From NCBI RefSeq assembly GCF_041146875.1, contig NZ_JBFRXP010000005.1, positions 62,001 through 126,000 on the forward strand: a DNA stretch of 64,000 nt. The letters run 5' to 3'. The DNA is from Igneacidithiobacillus sp041146875 (lineage in GTDB: Bacteria > Pseudomonadota > Gammaproteobacteria > Acidithiobacillales > Acidithiobacillaceae). Positions 1 to 7,549 of this stretch are shown piece after piece (within the stretch, counting starts at the first letter, position 1; each line of letters opens with the position of its first letter). Made by a program: the position numbers and the translations under genes. The notes under the pieces were generated by a model that saw only the letters and a program-made list of their open reading frames with translations, was not told where the DNA came from and made no database searches.

Positions 1-39
1 CACTTTACCGGCGAAAGCCGAGACTGAAAAGGTAGCGAT
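1..39 (+). ncRNA. 3' tail of an IscB omega RNA (partial)
   Basis: The 39 bases before iscB contain a small hairpin (CCGGC-GAAA-GCCG style) and lie where the omega (HEARO) RNA ends in this family. The complete RNA of the second element at 15668-15960 ends in a comparable segment just before its iscB start. Only the tail is in the window, so the call rests mostly on position. Confidence 0.35.
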
Positions 40-1332
40 ATGCAAAATAGAGTATTGGTATTGGACAAGAATCGGCAACATCTCATGCCCTGCCATCCAG
101 CGCGGGCCAGAGCCTTGCTGAAAACGGGCAAGGCGGCGGTGTTCCGGCGCTTTCCATTCACCGTTATTTTGAAACACAGGGAGGGCGGAGAGACACAAGA
201 CACCCGCCTGAAACTGGACCCCGGCAGCAAGAAGACCGGTATCGCCCTGGTGGCCACATTCGCCAGGCATGGACTTGCCGTGCTGTGGGCGGCGGAACTC
301 ACCCATCGTGGGTCCGCCATTCGCAAGGCGCTGGAGCAGCGACGTGGGCACCGGCGCTTCCGCCGGGCAAAATTGCGGTACCGCGCTCCGCGCTTTTTGA
401 ACCGCGCGAAGCCGGAAGGTTGGCTGCCGCCGTCGTTGCAACACCGGGCGGATACCACGATGGCTTGGGTAAGCAAGTTGATGCGACTGGCGCCGGTGAC
501 GGCGCTTTCGCAAGAACTGGCGCGGTTCGACACGCAGGCCATGCAGAATCCGGAGATCTCCGGTGTCGAGTACCAACAAGGCACATTATTTGGTTACGAA
601 GTGCGGGAGTATTTGCTGGAGAAGTGGGGACGGGAATGCGCCTATTGCGGGGCGGAAAACGTGCCACTCGAAATCGACCACATTCATCCTCGCGGCAAAG
701 GCGGCAGCGATCGCGTGAGCAATCTCGCCATCGCCTGTCATGACTGCAACCAGCGCAAAGGGGCCATGTCATTGACGGAGTTTTTGCGCAAAGACCCGGA
801 ACGCGCTCAAAAAATACTGAAACAGACCAAGGCGCCGCTAAAAGACGCCGCCGCCGTCAACAGCACCCGATGGGCGCTGTACGGACGGCTCAAGGCAACG
901 GGTCTGGACGTGGAAGTCGCCAGCGGCGGACGGACGAAGTACAACCGGTCACGGCAGGGGTACCCGAAAGCGCGCTGGATCGATGCGTCCTGCGTTGGGG
1001 GATCCGGCGCGAATGTTCGGCTCTGTCCGGAACGCCAGCCACTGGAAATCACTTCGATGGGACACGGAGAGCGGCAGCGCGCCAGATTGAACCGACACGG
1101 TTTCCCGGTCGGGCACAAGTCCGGAGCCAAATCCTTTCTGGGATTCCAGACCGGGGATTTGGTGCGGGCCGCCATACCCAAGGGCAAGCACGCAGGAATG
1201 CATGTCGGGCGTATCGCCATCCGGTTCCGGCCCTCGTTTGCGCTTCAGGCAAAAGGTGCTGAAAAGCCATTCGACACGCATCCCAAATATCTCACGATAC
1301 TGCAAAGGAGTGACGGTTATGCATATCACTAA
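40..1332 (+). CDS. iscB: IscB RNA-guided nuclease
   Basis: IscB is the transposon-encoded ancestor of Cas9; with an omega RNA it cleaves DNA using RuvC and HNH domains. The 430-aa protein shows the family order: N-terminal PLMP-like segment (HLMP, residues 14-17), RuvC-I (LDPGSKKTGIA, Asp60), an arginine-rich bridge helix (about 100-122), RuvC-II (ALSQEL, Glu159), HNH with CxxC zinc ligands (CAYCG; EIDHIHP with His214; Asn228; CHDC), and RuvC-III (KARWIDA, Asp315). The RuvC-III His found in IscB2 and Cas9 is Arg312 here, which may weaken the RuvC site. It overlaps the downstream recombinase ORF by 14 bases. The ATG at 40 gives the full-length N-terminus. Confidence 0.92.
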   Translation: MQNRVLVLDKNRQHLMPCHPARARALLKTGKAAVFRRFPFTVILKHREGGETQDTRLKLDPGSKKTGIALVATFARHGLAVLWAAELTHRGSAIRKALEQRRGHRRFRRAKLRYRAPRFLNRAKPEGWLPPSLQHRADTTMAWVSKLMRLAPVTALSQELARFDTQAMQNPEISGVEYQQGTLFGYEVREYLLEKWGRECAYCGAENVPLEIDHIHPRGKGGSDRVSNLAIACHDCNQRKGAMSLTEFLRKDPERAQKILKQTKAPLKDAAAVNSTRWALYGRLKATGLDVEVASGGRTKYNRSRQGYPKARWIDASCVGGSGANVRLCPERQPLEITSMGHGERQRARLNRHGFPVGHKSGAKSFLGFQTGDLVRAAIPKGKHAGMHVGRIAIRFRPSFALQAKGAEKPFDTHPKYLTILQRSDGYAYH

Positions 1333-2452
1333 ACAACGAGGGCGCTTCCGCACCAGCCAAACGCGCTGCGCTTTGGCTGGAGTACCCGCGCCGAATTCTG
1401 ATGGTTTGACAGAGCCAGACCCACAGGAAGAACCGTCCACCCCGTCCGTTCATGGGTATCCGGCTTCCCGCTCAACCGATCCGCGCACCCGGAATTTCTA
1501 CCTCGCAAACGGCAACCGGGTATTGCGGAAATACGGCAACCAGACCGGGAAAACCTGGCAGGAAAACCCGATGGATCTGCTTCACTGGTTCATCGAACAG
1601 ACCCCAGGCTGGCGCAAGAACACCTTCAAGGCCAGCCGGTACGGATTGCTGTACCTGCTACAGAAGCAGGGCGCCCCCAGGGAGCTGCTGGACGGGATAC
1701 GCCAGACCCCCTACCGTGCGGAATACCGGACTCCAGCACCCAGGGGAACCCGCAAAGACCCCGGCAGGGTGAAACGCTTCCCCCCGGAAGACCTGCAACG
1801 ATATCTGGATTTTCTGCAGAACCGGCCCAGCCATCGCGGGATGTTCGACGAAATCCTCTGGCGCTTCCTGCAATGGAACCCGCAGGTGGGACTGCGCCCG
1901 TCAGAACCGGGAGACGCACAGATCGCCAGACTCGACCCGCAAGGGCCGGAAGTGCTGGTTATCCGCAACCGCAAGGTCAACGAGCAACGCGGGAACGGCA
2001 CGCACCGGGTTCTGGAAATCCCGCCGCAAGTGCTGGAGCAGGGCAGGGCGCTGCTGGAGGAACGGGATCGCCTGCTGGCCTCCGGACTCACCTGGAAGGA
2101 AATCCAGAACGGCATGATGATGCGGATGAACCAGGTGCGTCACGAACTGGGCGGCAGAACCTACACGCTCTACAGCACCCGCCATCAGTTCGTCGCCAAC
2201 GCCAAAGCCAGCCACTGGCCACCCGGAATGCTGGCCGACGCCATGGGCCACAGATCCACGAATACCGCGCAGTCGCACTACGGTCGCCGAACCGCGGGCA
2301 GGCCGGCAGGCTGGCACGGACCCGTACATGCACAAGGCATCCAGGTGAACGGACAGCCGCAAGCTGCGGAGACTGTCGAAAACAGTGCCCCGCAAGCGAC
2401 GCCGGAGGCCACGAAAAGCCTTCGCCAGGAAGCCCGCAAGGACGAAAGATAA
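1319..2452 (+). CDS. Tyrosine recombinase / phage-type integrase
   Basis: A site-specific recombinase that probably integrates or resolves an element. The 377-aa protein carries the C-terminal catalytic set: Arg193 (VGLRPSE), Arg288 in YSTRHQF, His311 (MGHRS) and nucleophile Tyr321 (SHYGRR). The His usually three residues before the second Arg is Tyr285. The start chosen is ATG 1319, preceded by AAGGAG. That start lies inside the IscB element, so about 28 N-terminal residues are encoded by the element right end. The original start may have been the TTG at about 1406 or lie elsewhere. It ends just before a promoter for the AbiE pair. Its att site was not found. Confidence 0.85.
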   Translation: MHITKQRGRFRTSQTRCALAGVPAPNSDGLTEPDPQEEPSTPSVHGYPASRSTDPRTRNFYLANGNRVLRKYGNQTGKTWQENPMDLLHWFIEQTPGWRKNTFKASRYGLLYLLQKQGAPRELLDGIRQTPYRAEYRTPAPRGTRKDPGRVKRFPPEDLQRYLDFLQNRPSHRGMFDEILWRFLQWNPQVGLRPSEPGDAQIARLDPQGPEVLVIRNRKVNEQRGNGTHRVLEIPPQVLEQGRALLEERDRLLASGLTWKEIQNGMMMRMNQVRHELGGRTYTLYSTRHQFVANAKASHWPPGMLADAMGHRSTNTAQSHYGRRTAGRPAGWHGPVHAQGIQVNGQPQAAETVENSAPQATPEATKSLRQEARKDER

Positions 2453-2470
2453 GCAATAGAAAACAAATGG

Positions 2471-2499
2471 TTGACAGAGGCCAAGCGGATCGCTAAAAT
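2471..2499 (+). promoter_or_regulatory. Sigma70-type promoter of abiE operon
   Basis: TTGACA (2471-2476), a 17-base spacer and TAAAAT (2494-2499) precede the AbiEi start by about 36 bases. This is close to consensus and is the only good promoter before the pair. Confidence 0.75.
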
Positions 2500-2534
2500 A
2501 TGTCCAGACAGAGTGTTTGCGTTTGGAGGCCACC

Positions 2535-2975
2535 GTGAAAAAGAGAACCACTGTCGAGCAGAAAATCCTGCGGTTCCTGAAAAGGAGCCCAGACACCGGC
2601 TTTCTGCGCTCCGAATTCGATCGCTTTGCCAAAAGCCGATCCGGCGTGGACAAGGCGCTGCGCAAGCTGGTGAAGGAAAACAAGCTGATCCGTTGCGGAT
2701 ATGGGGTGCTGGCCCGCGCCGAGTACAACGATCTGTTTGATCGCTACAACCCAAAAGACGGGTTAGAAACAGTAGCAGAAGAGGTATTGCGGAAGCTGGG
2801 CGTTGACACGAAACCCAATAGCGCGGTGGTGGCATATAATAAAGGAAGAAGCACACAAATCCCCGTGTGGATAGCATACGAGATCGGGAACAGCCGCATC
2901 AAGAGAAAGATATACTTCAGAAAAGGTATGGTGAACTATGAACGAAATGGAAAATGGGTGCCGATGCGTCTCTGA
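2535..2975 (+). CDS. AbiEi-like antitoxin (type IV TA), DUF6088-like
   Basis: This is the likely antitoxin and autorepressor of the pair with the following gene. The 146-aa protein begins with a winged-helix-like DNA-binding segment (about 5-55: EQKILRFLKRSP, then RSGVDKALRKLVKENKLIRCGYGVL), as AbiEi antitoxins do, and has a C-terminal domain of unknown detail. The GTG at 2535 is chosen because GGAGG sits 5-9 bases before it. It overlaps abiEii by 38 bases, implying co-translation. A strong promoter lies just upstream. In AbiE systems the antitoxin represses the operon and counteracts the nucleotidyltransferase toxin without binding it. Confidence 0.78.
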   Translation: MKKRTTVEQKILRFLKRSPDTGFLRSEFDRFAKSRSGVDKALRKLVKENKLIRCGYGVLARAEYNDLFDRYNPKDGLETVAEEVLRKLGVDTKPNSAVVAYNKGRSTQIPVWIAYEIGNSRIKRKIYFRKGMVNYERNGKWVPMRL

Positions 2976-3981
2976 ACAGGAGGCAGACACAATCAAGAAA
3001 ATCTGGCTTGACAAAACAATACCGATCAAGCCAGACATGCTGGAAAAAGACCTCCTCGTGGCCGACGCCATCCGTGCTGTCTGTGGCGTTGGGCGGGACC
3101 GTGGCGCCCAGATTATCTTCGCCGGCGGCACCTGCCTGTCGCAGGCGCACCAGGTCATCCAGCGCATGTCCGAGGATGCCGATTTCCGCATCGTCCTGCC
3201 GCCGGACGCCATCAGCCAGGGGCAACGCCGCAAGTTTCTTTCCTCACTGAAAGAGGAATTGCTGAACACCATGGCAGAGACAGGCTTTCCCATCGATGGG
3301 GAACTGAAAGCCAGGAACGGGAATGCCTATATGATGGGGAACTTCGCCTATGCGGCAAGATTCCCGGTATCCGACGCCTTGCGCCCAAATATCAAGCTGG
3401 AAATCACGGCATTCGATCCCATCTCCCAGGTGGAGTACCTGCCGCTGCGGACCATCGTGGACAAGGTGCTGAACCGTCCGGCAGACCCGGATGCCCCCAG
3501 AGTGCCCGTCGTCAGCATCCAGGACACGCTGGCCGACAAGGCTGTGGGATATCTGCGTCGCACCGCAGCCGACCGCGCAGGAGTGGGGCGCGGAGCCTAT
3601 GACGATCGTCTGGTCCGGCATATCTATGACACCCACTGCATCCTGCAGGCCAAGGGAGATTTGTCGGACATCGTGGGACCGCTATTCATCGATACGGTGG
3701 AGCGGGATCGGGAAACCTATGGCAACCAGTTCCCCGCGTTTCAGGAAGACCCGTTTTCTGTTCTCCGTGAGGAACGCGAGCGTGTATTCGATAGCGACAC
3801 CAAAGACCGCTATGAAGCTTTCTGCCGCAGCATGATTTATGGGAAGATTCCCGGTTTTCAGGATGCCGCGCGGAGCTTCTACGACTTTACCGGAGATCTG
3901 CTGGCGCAGGAACCGACAAGGTGGCTGGAGCCAGAAGAAGGAGAAACCGCAGGAGATTCCGGAAACCGTCCCGCACCTTAG
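2938..3981 (+). CDS. AbiEii/AbiGii nucleotidyltransferase toxin
   Basis: The 347-aa protein contains the family signature GGTCLSQAHQ...RMSEDADFR (residues about 57-80), with the GG-[TS]-x-LS and SxDxDFR catalytic elements of DNA polymerase beta-type nucleotidyltransferases. AbiEii toxins modify nucleotide or tRNA targets and abort phage infection by stopping growth. The gene overlaps abiEi by 38 bases. The C-terminal 15 residues are proline, glycine and acid rich and run into a repeated sequence (3965-4011), so the natural C-terminus may have been altered by a recombination event there. Confidence 0.88.
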   Translation: MNEMENGCRCVSEQEADTIKKIWLDKTIPIKPDMLEKDLLVADAIRAVCGVGRDRGAQIIFAGGTCLSQAHQVIQRMSEDADFRIVLPPDAISQGQRRKFLSSLKEELLNTMAETGFPIDGELKARNGNAYMMGNFAYAARFPVSDALRPNIKLEITAFDPISQVEYLPLRTIVDKVLNRPADPDAPRVPVVSIQDTLADKAVGYLRRTAADRAGVGRGAYDDRLVRHIYDTHCILQAKGDLSDIVGPLFIDTVERDRETYGNQFPAFQEDPFSVLREERERVFDSDTKDRYEAFCRSMIYGKIPGFQDAARSFYDFTGDLLAQEPTRWLEPEEGETAGDSGNRPAP

Positions 3982-4011
3982 CCGCCGCCCGCCGAAAACA
4001 AATCCACAGTC
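3965..4011 (+). repeat. Direct repeat, copy 1 (flanks A+T-rich insert)
   Basis: Imperfect copy of 5405-5448. Both share ACCGTCCCG, then GCCCGCCGAAAACAAATCC and CAGTC. The two copies bracket the A+T-rich genes at 4053-5382, which suggests insertion or deletion by recombination between them. Confidence 0.6.
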
Positions 4012-4052
4012 TTCACGTTGCACGCCACTTTTGGACAGTACATACTACGATC

Positions 4053-4823
4053 ATGGATGATCAAAAACAGTTAGGTGGACTTCTCTGGCAAGCCGAGACC
4101 TTGCGGGTAACGGTATTCCCGGTTCTGCCTTTGGAGAGCCAGGAGACGGGATGGTGGCGGACTGTCGCTGATGAAGAGCCAGAATCGCGCACTGTCCAGC
4201 CTCGCATAGGCTTGGTACAGGAAGCTGGTCGTATCTGCGATGGGCGCTTTTCTTTGACCCTCAGTTGCTTGAGGGACAGGGTTGATTGGCTGTTTGCAAC
4301 GGGGCCTTTGGAACGCGAACAAGCTGGGTTGCCAACCTGCGGCGCATTTTCTGAGGCTGCAGATGTATTCAGGCGCGCGCTTGGCGATTGGCTGCAGGTA
4401 GCTCCACCACTTAAAAGAATTGCATTTGGGGTGGTATTACTTGCCGAAGTGTCAGATATACGTAGTGGCTACCAGTCAATATCCAATTACCTTCCCTCCG
4501 TAAAACTAGACCCGGATAGCTCGACGGACTTCAGCTATTCGATCAATCGCCCCAGGAGCCTAAAATGCTTTCCCGGGATAGAGAAGGTCAACAGGCTCTC
4601 TCGCTGGACTGTTACGCAAGTGCTTGGGATGACGATTGCTATCTCGCCAGGCCAAGCCGTTAGCCCGGCGCTTGGGCGAACATCTATCGCTTGTCGTCTT
4701 GAACTGGATATCAATACTGATGCGGCATTTGTCGATGAAATACCGACTGGGAGCATACCATCGGTGCTAGACGAACTTATTGATCTTGGCAAAGAGATTG
4801 CCAACTACGGAGACCTGCCTTGA
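4053..4823 (+). CDS. Hypothetical protein (256 aa)
   Basis: I do not recognise this protein with confidence. It starts at ATG 4053 just after the repeat and overlaps the next gene by 4 bases (TTGA). It has no obvious membrane segment. The C-terminal third (TIAISPG, then ACRLELDINTDA, then LDELIDLGKEIANYGD) resembles the end of the uncharacterised TIGR04255-type proteins, but this is from memory. The DNA is visibly richer in A+T than the flanking abiE and iscB genes, a sign of separate origin. With the next two reading frames it may form a toxin-antitoxin-like cassette. Confidence 0.6.
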   Translation: MDDQKQLGGLLWQAETLRVTVFPVLPLESQETGWWRTVADEEPESRTVQPRIGLVQEAGRICDGRFSLTLSCLRDRVDWLFATGPLEREQAGLPTCGAFSEAADVFRRALGDWLQVAPPLKRIAFGVVLLAEVSDIRSGYQSISNYLPSVKLDPDSSTDFSYSINRPRSLKCFPGIEKVNRLSRWTVTQVLGMTIAISPGQAVSPALGRTSIACRLELDINTDAAFVDEIPTGSIPSVLDELIDLGKEIANYGDLP

Positions 4824-5260
4824 GTAATGATTGTTGTGAAACACGCACTACACCGACCTATGTTCAGATATCTGCCGGGAAAACCATATTAGAAGCAGAG
4901 AACTCCACCACGGGTGGAACACGGATACAGTGGGCAGAGTTTCAAGACATCCCATCGACGTTACCAACAAAAACTGAGCTATGGGATGCGAAGGCACTTT
5001 TAGCCCAGATTATCGAGTTACCGAGCAGTAGCGCTACCGATCCGATTTATTTAGATTGGCGAAAGCTCGCTAGCTGGCAAACTACAGGGAGTGTATCGAT
5101 TGGTAACCCCTTGTTTACCGGACGCAAACGAGCCGCAATAGCTTTGCTGAGAAAATGGCGTAACGATGAGTCTGATACTCAAGAGCAACGTCAAACGCTC
5201 GACTACTTGAAACAGTCATTAGACCAAGACCGTTCTTCGGATCGCAAGCTATTCCCTTGA
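4820..5260 (+). CDS. Putative antitoxin-like partner of a PIN toxin (146 aa)
   Basis: The protein is charged at its C-terminus (RKRAAIALLRKW...QRQTLDYLKQ...DRSSDRKLFP) and starts at a TTG that overlaps the preceding stop. Its stop overlaps the TTG start of a PIN-domain fragment at 5257, the tight coupling typical of an antitoxin followed by a VapC-like toxin. No AbrB, RHH or HTH fold is evident, so the antitoxin role is inferred from position only. Confidence 0.5.
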   Translation: MSNDCCETRTTPTYVQISAGKTILEAENSTTGGTRIQWAEFQDIPSTLPTKTELWDAKALLAQIIELPSSSATDPIYLDWRKLASWQTTGSVSIGNPLFTGRKRAAIALLRKWRNDESDTQEQRQTLDYLKQSLDQDRSSDRKLFP

Positions 5261-5382
5261 ACCATGTCGTTCTGCTTGATACCGGTGTTCTAAGCCTGGT
5301 AACCAACCCGAAGCACTCTAGTGAGCCAACGAGTTGTTCTCTGTGGCTAGAGTCTCTCTTAAAGCCCAGCGAGTGCTGTTGA
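5257..5382 (+). pseudogene. Truncated PIN-domain (VapC-like) toxin
   Basis: The frame from TTG 5257 reads VVLLDTGVLSLVTNPKHSS, the first strand and acidic residue (Asp8) of a PIN ribonuclease, then LWLESLL, and stops at 5382. PIN toxins are about 120-150 aa, so about two thirds is missing. The break is at about 5361-5364, where antisense iscB sequence begins. It is a broken toxin gene left by a recombination event. Confidence 0.6.
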
Positions 5383-5395
5383 CGGCGGCGGCGTC
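5364..5395 (-). pseudogene. iscB remnant (32 bp)
   Basis: The minus strand encodes DAAAVNSTRWAL, identical to the conserved segment of both IscB proteins in this window (IscB1 residues about 269-280). At DNA level it matches iscB1 at about 30 of 32 positions. It sits between the truncated PIN gene and the second copy of the direct repeat, marking an old third iscB insertion or exchange. Confidence 0.6.
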
Positions 5396-5404
5396 TCGCA
5401 ATGA

Positions 5405-5448
5405 ACCGTCCCGAACTCTAGCCGCCCGCCGAAAACAAATCCGCAGTC
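5405..5448 (+). repeat. Direct repeat, copy 2
   Basis: Pairs with 3965-4011 (see that entry). It is 3 bases shorter through loss of one GCC unit. Confidence 0.6.
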
Positions 5449-5627
5449 CCCATCCTCCCGCCCGCGCCGGAAATCCCACCCGGCACAACAGGGCAGGCGG
5501 TCGCGGAAAGCAGATCCTCTTCCACCTGATTCCCGAAGACCGTCCATCCCGGCGCCGCTCTGCGACCAAAAAGCTCCAGACGCGGCTCCAGCCCCACAGT
5601 CACCGATTCGATGATGGACCGGAAGAT
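5418..5627 (-). pseudogene. MT-A70-type adenine methyltransferase, C-terminal remnant
   Basis: The minus strand reads SIIESVTVGLEPRLELFGRR then APGWTVFGNQ, the hallmark C-terminus of MT-A70 DNA adenine methyltransferases (usually LELFARxxxPGWxxWGNE). Everything upstream, including the catalytic DPPW, is absent: an in-frame TAG lies at 5628-5630. It continues into the direct-repeat copy, so both ends are scars. It follows, and slightly overlaps, the helicase-associated-domain gene. Confidence 0.55.
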
Positions 5628-5950
5628 CTACGGAAACCGTTCAGGACTTCCAGACGATCGCAATGAACAGGCGGCGTTCCCGAAAGAAAAGGTTTGGCCG
5701 GGCCGTCATTCGGTACGGCAAAGTCATATCCCAGCCGCTGCAGACCATCCAGCACCACCGGGCGAATGGTTCCCGCCCGGTACCGCGCACGCTGGTCGTT
5801 CAACCAGCGTCCCAGCGGGTCCGTCACGCCTTTTGCCGCCCAGACCTTCGGACCATTCCGGCCCTCATCAGTCGCCAGACGCCATTGCCGATACAGCTCC
5901 AGCATCCCGGACTCTTTTACCGTCAACACATCGGGAGCGATACGGGACAC
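5600..5950 (-). CDS. Helicase-associated (HA) domain protein, 116 aa
   Basis: Residues about 18-80 (LYRQWRLATDEGRNGPKVWA then PLGRWLNDQRARYRAG and LDGLQRLGYDF) fit the helicase-associated domain (PF03457), a small DNA-binding helical repeat found singly or in arrays. GTG 5950 is chosen because AGGAGG lies 7 bases before it and a promoter lies 40 bases upstream. The C-terminal tail runs into methyltransferase-derived DNA, so the natural end may be lost. No helicase accompanies it. Confidence 0.55.
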   Translation of the reverse strand: MSRIAPDVLTVKESGMLELYRQWRLATDEGRNGPKVWAAKGVTDPLGRWLNDQRARYRAGTIRPVVLDGLQRLGYDFAVPNDGPAKPFLSGTPPVHCDRLEVLNGFRRSSGPSSNR

Positions 5951-5986
5951 CGGGACACCTCCTGCAGCATGATCGCAATAAGATAC

Positions 5987-6015
5987 AGTATAGCGGTAAT
6001 AACGATCAGCCGCAA
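5987..6015 (-). promoter_or_regulatory. Promoter of HA-domain gene
   Basis: On the minus strand TTGCGG (6015-6010), a 17-base spacer and TATACT (5992-5987). The -10 lies in CCGCTATACTGTATC, similar to promoters at 36835 and 7840. Confidence 0.6.
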
Positions 6016-6126
6016 GAGAGACGGATACCCCGAATCCGTCCCGTATCATCCAGCACCGCAACGGCGCAAGAAGGGGAGGTGCCCATGGCCTGGATCAAGC
6101 GCCGTTACACCAGATTTTCCAATGGC

Positions 6127-6609
6127 TCACGGCTTGACTCCCTCTTCAGTTGCGGGGAGTTCAGCAAAACCAAAATGATAGTCGAGAAAGTCATAAAAAC
6201 TATTAGACAGGCGCTCTTCTTTTGCGTAAAACGTGTTGTACGCGATAACTGGCGCGTCGTTAAGATTGCTATCGGCATTGCCTGCATCCATGACGAATAC
6301 CCATCCATCTTCGTCAGTTCCAAGCAATACCCAACGCTTGTCAAGACCATTCTCGGTCATGAATCGCTTGGTCTTGTTGACAATAGTATAATGGTACTCT
6401 GGCAGTCCTACTCCGTAAATCTCAGAACCATTGACACCACCAGATCCGTATTTTTTCAGGAACCAGACCAGGCTTTGCGGCAATCTGAAGCCAAGCTGAT
6501 ACTCAATGGTGTGGATGTCCTCGTCAGAAGCAACGTACTTCTGATCAATAAAATCCTTATCCGTCATTGCAGAATTTATCTTAACTTCAATCTCTTCGCG
6601 TGACTTCAT
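6127..6609 (-). CDS. SMI1/KNR4 (SUKH) family immunity protein
   Basis: A 160-aa protein with the SUKH fold pattern: an N-terminal helix, IEYQLGFRLPQSLVWFLKKYGSG (about 36-57), then a strand-rich region ending YNTFYAKEERLSNSFYDFLDYHFG. SUKH proteins commonly neutralise a toxin encoded next door. It lies 3 bases downstream of a secreted LHH-nuclease toxin, giving a toxin then immunity order. The DNA is more A+T-rich than neighbouring genes. Confidence 0.8.
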   Translation of the reverse strand: MKSREEIEVKINSAMTDKDFIDQKYVASDEDIHTIEYQLGFRLPQSLVWFLKKYGSGGVNGSEIYGVGLPEYHYTIVNKTKRFMTENGLDKRWVLLGTDEDGWVFVMDAGNADSNLNDAPVIAYNTFYAKEERLSNSFYDFLDYHFGFAELPATEEGVKP

Positions 6610-6612
6610 GAT

Positions 6613-7152
6613 TTATTTCTCCGTGTAATCCCGGGATCTAAGTTTCCAGTAGCTGCTCTTAAACTTTTTGAAATCGTTATTGAGCGTTTTGCTGTTTCTG
6701 AAGCTTTCCCCGCTGTCTTTGAGACCATGAAGCGCTTTATGGTATATTTGATGTGTCCTGGCTTTTATCTCGGCAATCGGTCCTGGCTCTTCTTGAATTA
6801 CGTGATGAATATTGAATGGGTTGCCAACTTCATCTATTGGCGGTCTTCCTTTTTGCATCCTTTGGATATTTGAGAGCCCATCTTCATCGGTTAAGCTGGG
6901 GTTTATCTGTGTGTTTTTGTATGCCGTCCTCCCAACCATCGAATGTTTAGAGTAAATCTTGCCAGCGGATTCTTTAACGACTTTTCTTTCAGCATCACGC
7001 GCAACTATCTTCTCGCCTTCGTGGACAGCCGAATCAACGACGATCCCCTTTCCAACATCTTCCATGTCATGGAACAGTCCTGCGTCAGCGGTGCCAATTC
7101 CAATGCTAAACGACAAAACCGCTGCCAGAATAAGTTTCCAATTGAAACGCAT
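6613..7152 (-). CDS. Exported LHH/HNH-type nuclease toxin
   Basis: The 179-aa protein has an N-terminal signal peptide (about 1-24, hydrophobic ILAAVLSFSIGIG then ADAG). Its C-terminal half contains GRPPIDEVGNPFNIHHVIQE and then HQIYHKALHG, the pattern of His-rich LHH/HNH toxin nucleases found at the tips of polymorphic toxins. A SUKH immunity gene follows immediately. It is unusual as a short stand-alone toxin with its own Sec signal rather than a large polymorphic protein. GAGG lies before ATG 7152. A second, AHH-type, toxin lies at 63748. Confidence 0.72.
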   Translation of the reverse strand: MRFNWKLILAAVLSFSIGIGTADAGLFHDMEDVGKGIVVDSAVHEGEKIVARDAERKVVKESAGKIYSKHSMVGRTAYKNTQINPSLTDEDGLSNIQRMQKGRPPIDEVGNPFNIHHVIQEEPGPIAEIKARTHQIYHKALHGLKDSGESFRNSKTLNNDFKKFKSSYWKLRSRDYTEK

Positions 7153-7212
7153 GATATCCTCTATTACTCAGCCCCGACCATCGGCGATAACGCGCTCCGG
7201 TTTAGGGTCATC

Positions 7213-7243
7213 AGTATAACGAATCGAATGTATTATGAGTCAA
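7213..7243 (-). promoter_or_regulatory. Possible promoter of the LHH toxin operon
   Basis: Minus strand TTGACT (7243-7238), a 19-base spacer and TATACT (7218-7213), about 60 bases before the toxin start. The spacer is longer than ideal. Confidence 0.45.
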
Positions 7244-7324
7244 TCATCACCAGCAGCCATACACTGCCGCCTAACGTCAGGAATTTCTCCTGTTGCGGTA
7301 CCGCGCGCAACCCCCATTACCTTG

Positions 7325-7549
7325 TTAGACATGACGCACCCCCCGGCGATCGTAAATGCAGGACACCTCGTAGCCATCCATCACATCCCGGCTGAACGAT
7401 TCCCACTCACCGTCTTCCTGCGCTTCTTCATCACGAACGACCTCCAGGGCCAGCGCCTGCAGGGTTTTGGGGTCGGCATTGGCGGGCGCGCGCAACCTCA
7501 CGCTGATGCGTTCGACCACAGGTCTGGTCACTTCAATCAGATATTCCAT
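7325..7549 (-). CDS. Hypothetical protein (74 aa)
   Basis: A small, acidic, probably cytosolic protein that I do not recognise (MEYLIEVTRPVVERISVRL at the N-terminus). ATG 7549 is the only start that leaves upstream DNA free to be a leader. A promoter lies about 290 bases upstream, so its mRNA has an unusually long 5' leader with strong inverted repeats. Confidence 0.55.
   Translation of the reverse strand: MEYLIEVTRPVVERISVRLRAPANADPKTLQALALEVVRDEEAQEDGEWESFSRDVMDGYEVSCIYDRRGVRHV

Larger units (their letters stand above)
1..1404 (+). mobile_element. IscB/HEARO (IS200/IS605-like) element, left end outside window
   Basis: This is the right part of an element carrying iscB. The right end is inferred at 1404 by comparison with the second IscB element at 14252-15961. 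Both have a strong hairpin after the iscB coding end (stem CCAGCCAAA 1353-1361 with TTTGGCTGG 1372-1380 here), followed by a similar tail: CCCGCGCCGAATTCTGATGG here and CCCGCGCAAACTGATGG there. A hairpin followed by a short terminal target-like motif is how IS200/IS605 elements end. No HUH transposase (IscA/TnpA) gene is visible, so mobility would need one in trans. The left end and most of the omega RNA lie before base 1. Confidence 0.6.

Noticed and set aside
7235..7327. A 30-codon minus-strand ORF overlapping the stop of the 74-aa gene
   Set aside because: No conserved features and a promoter lies inside its end; probably leader of the toxin transcript.
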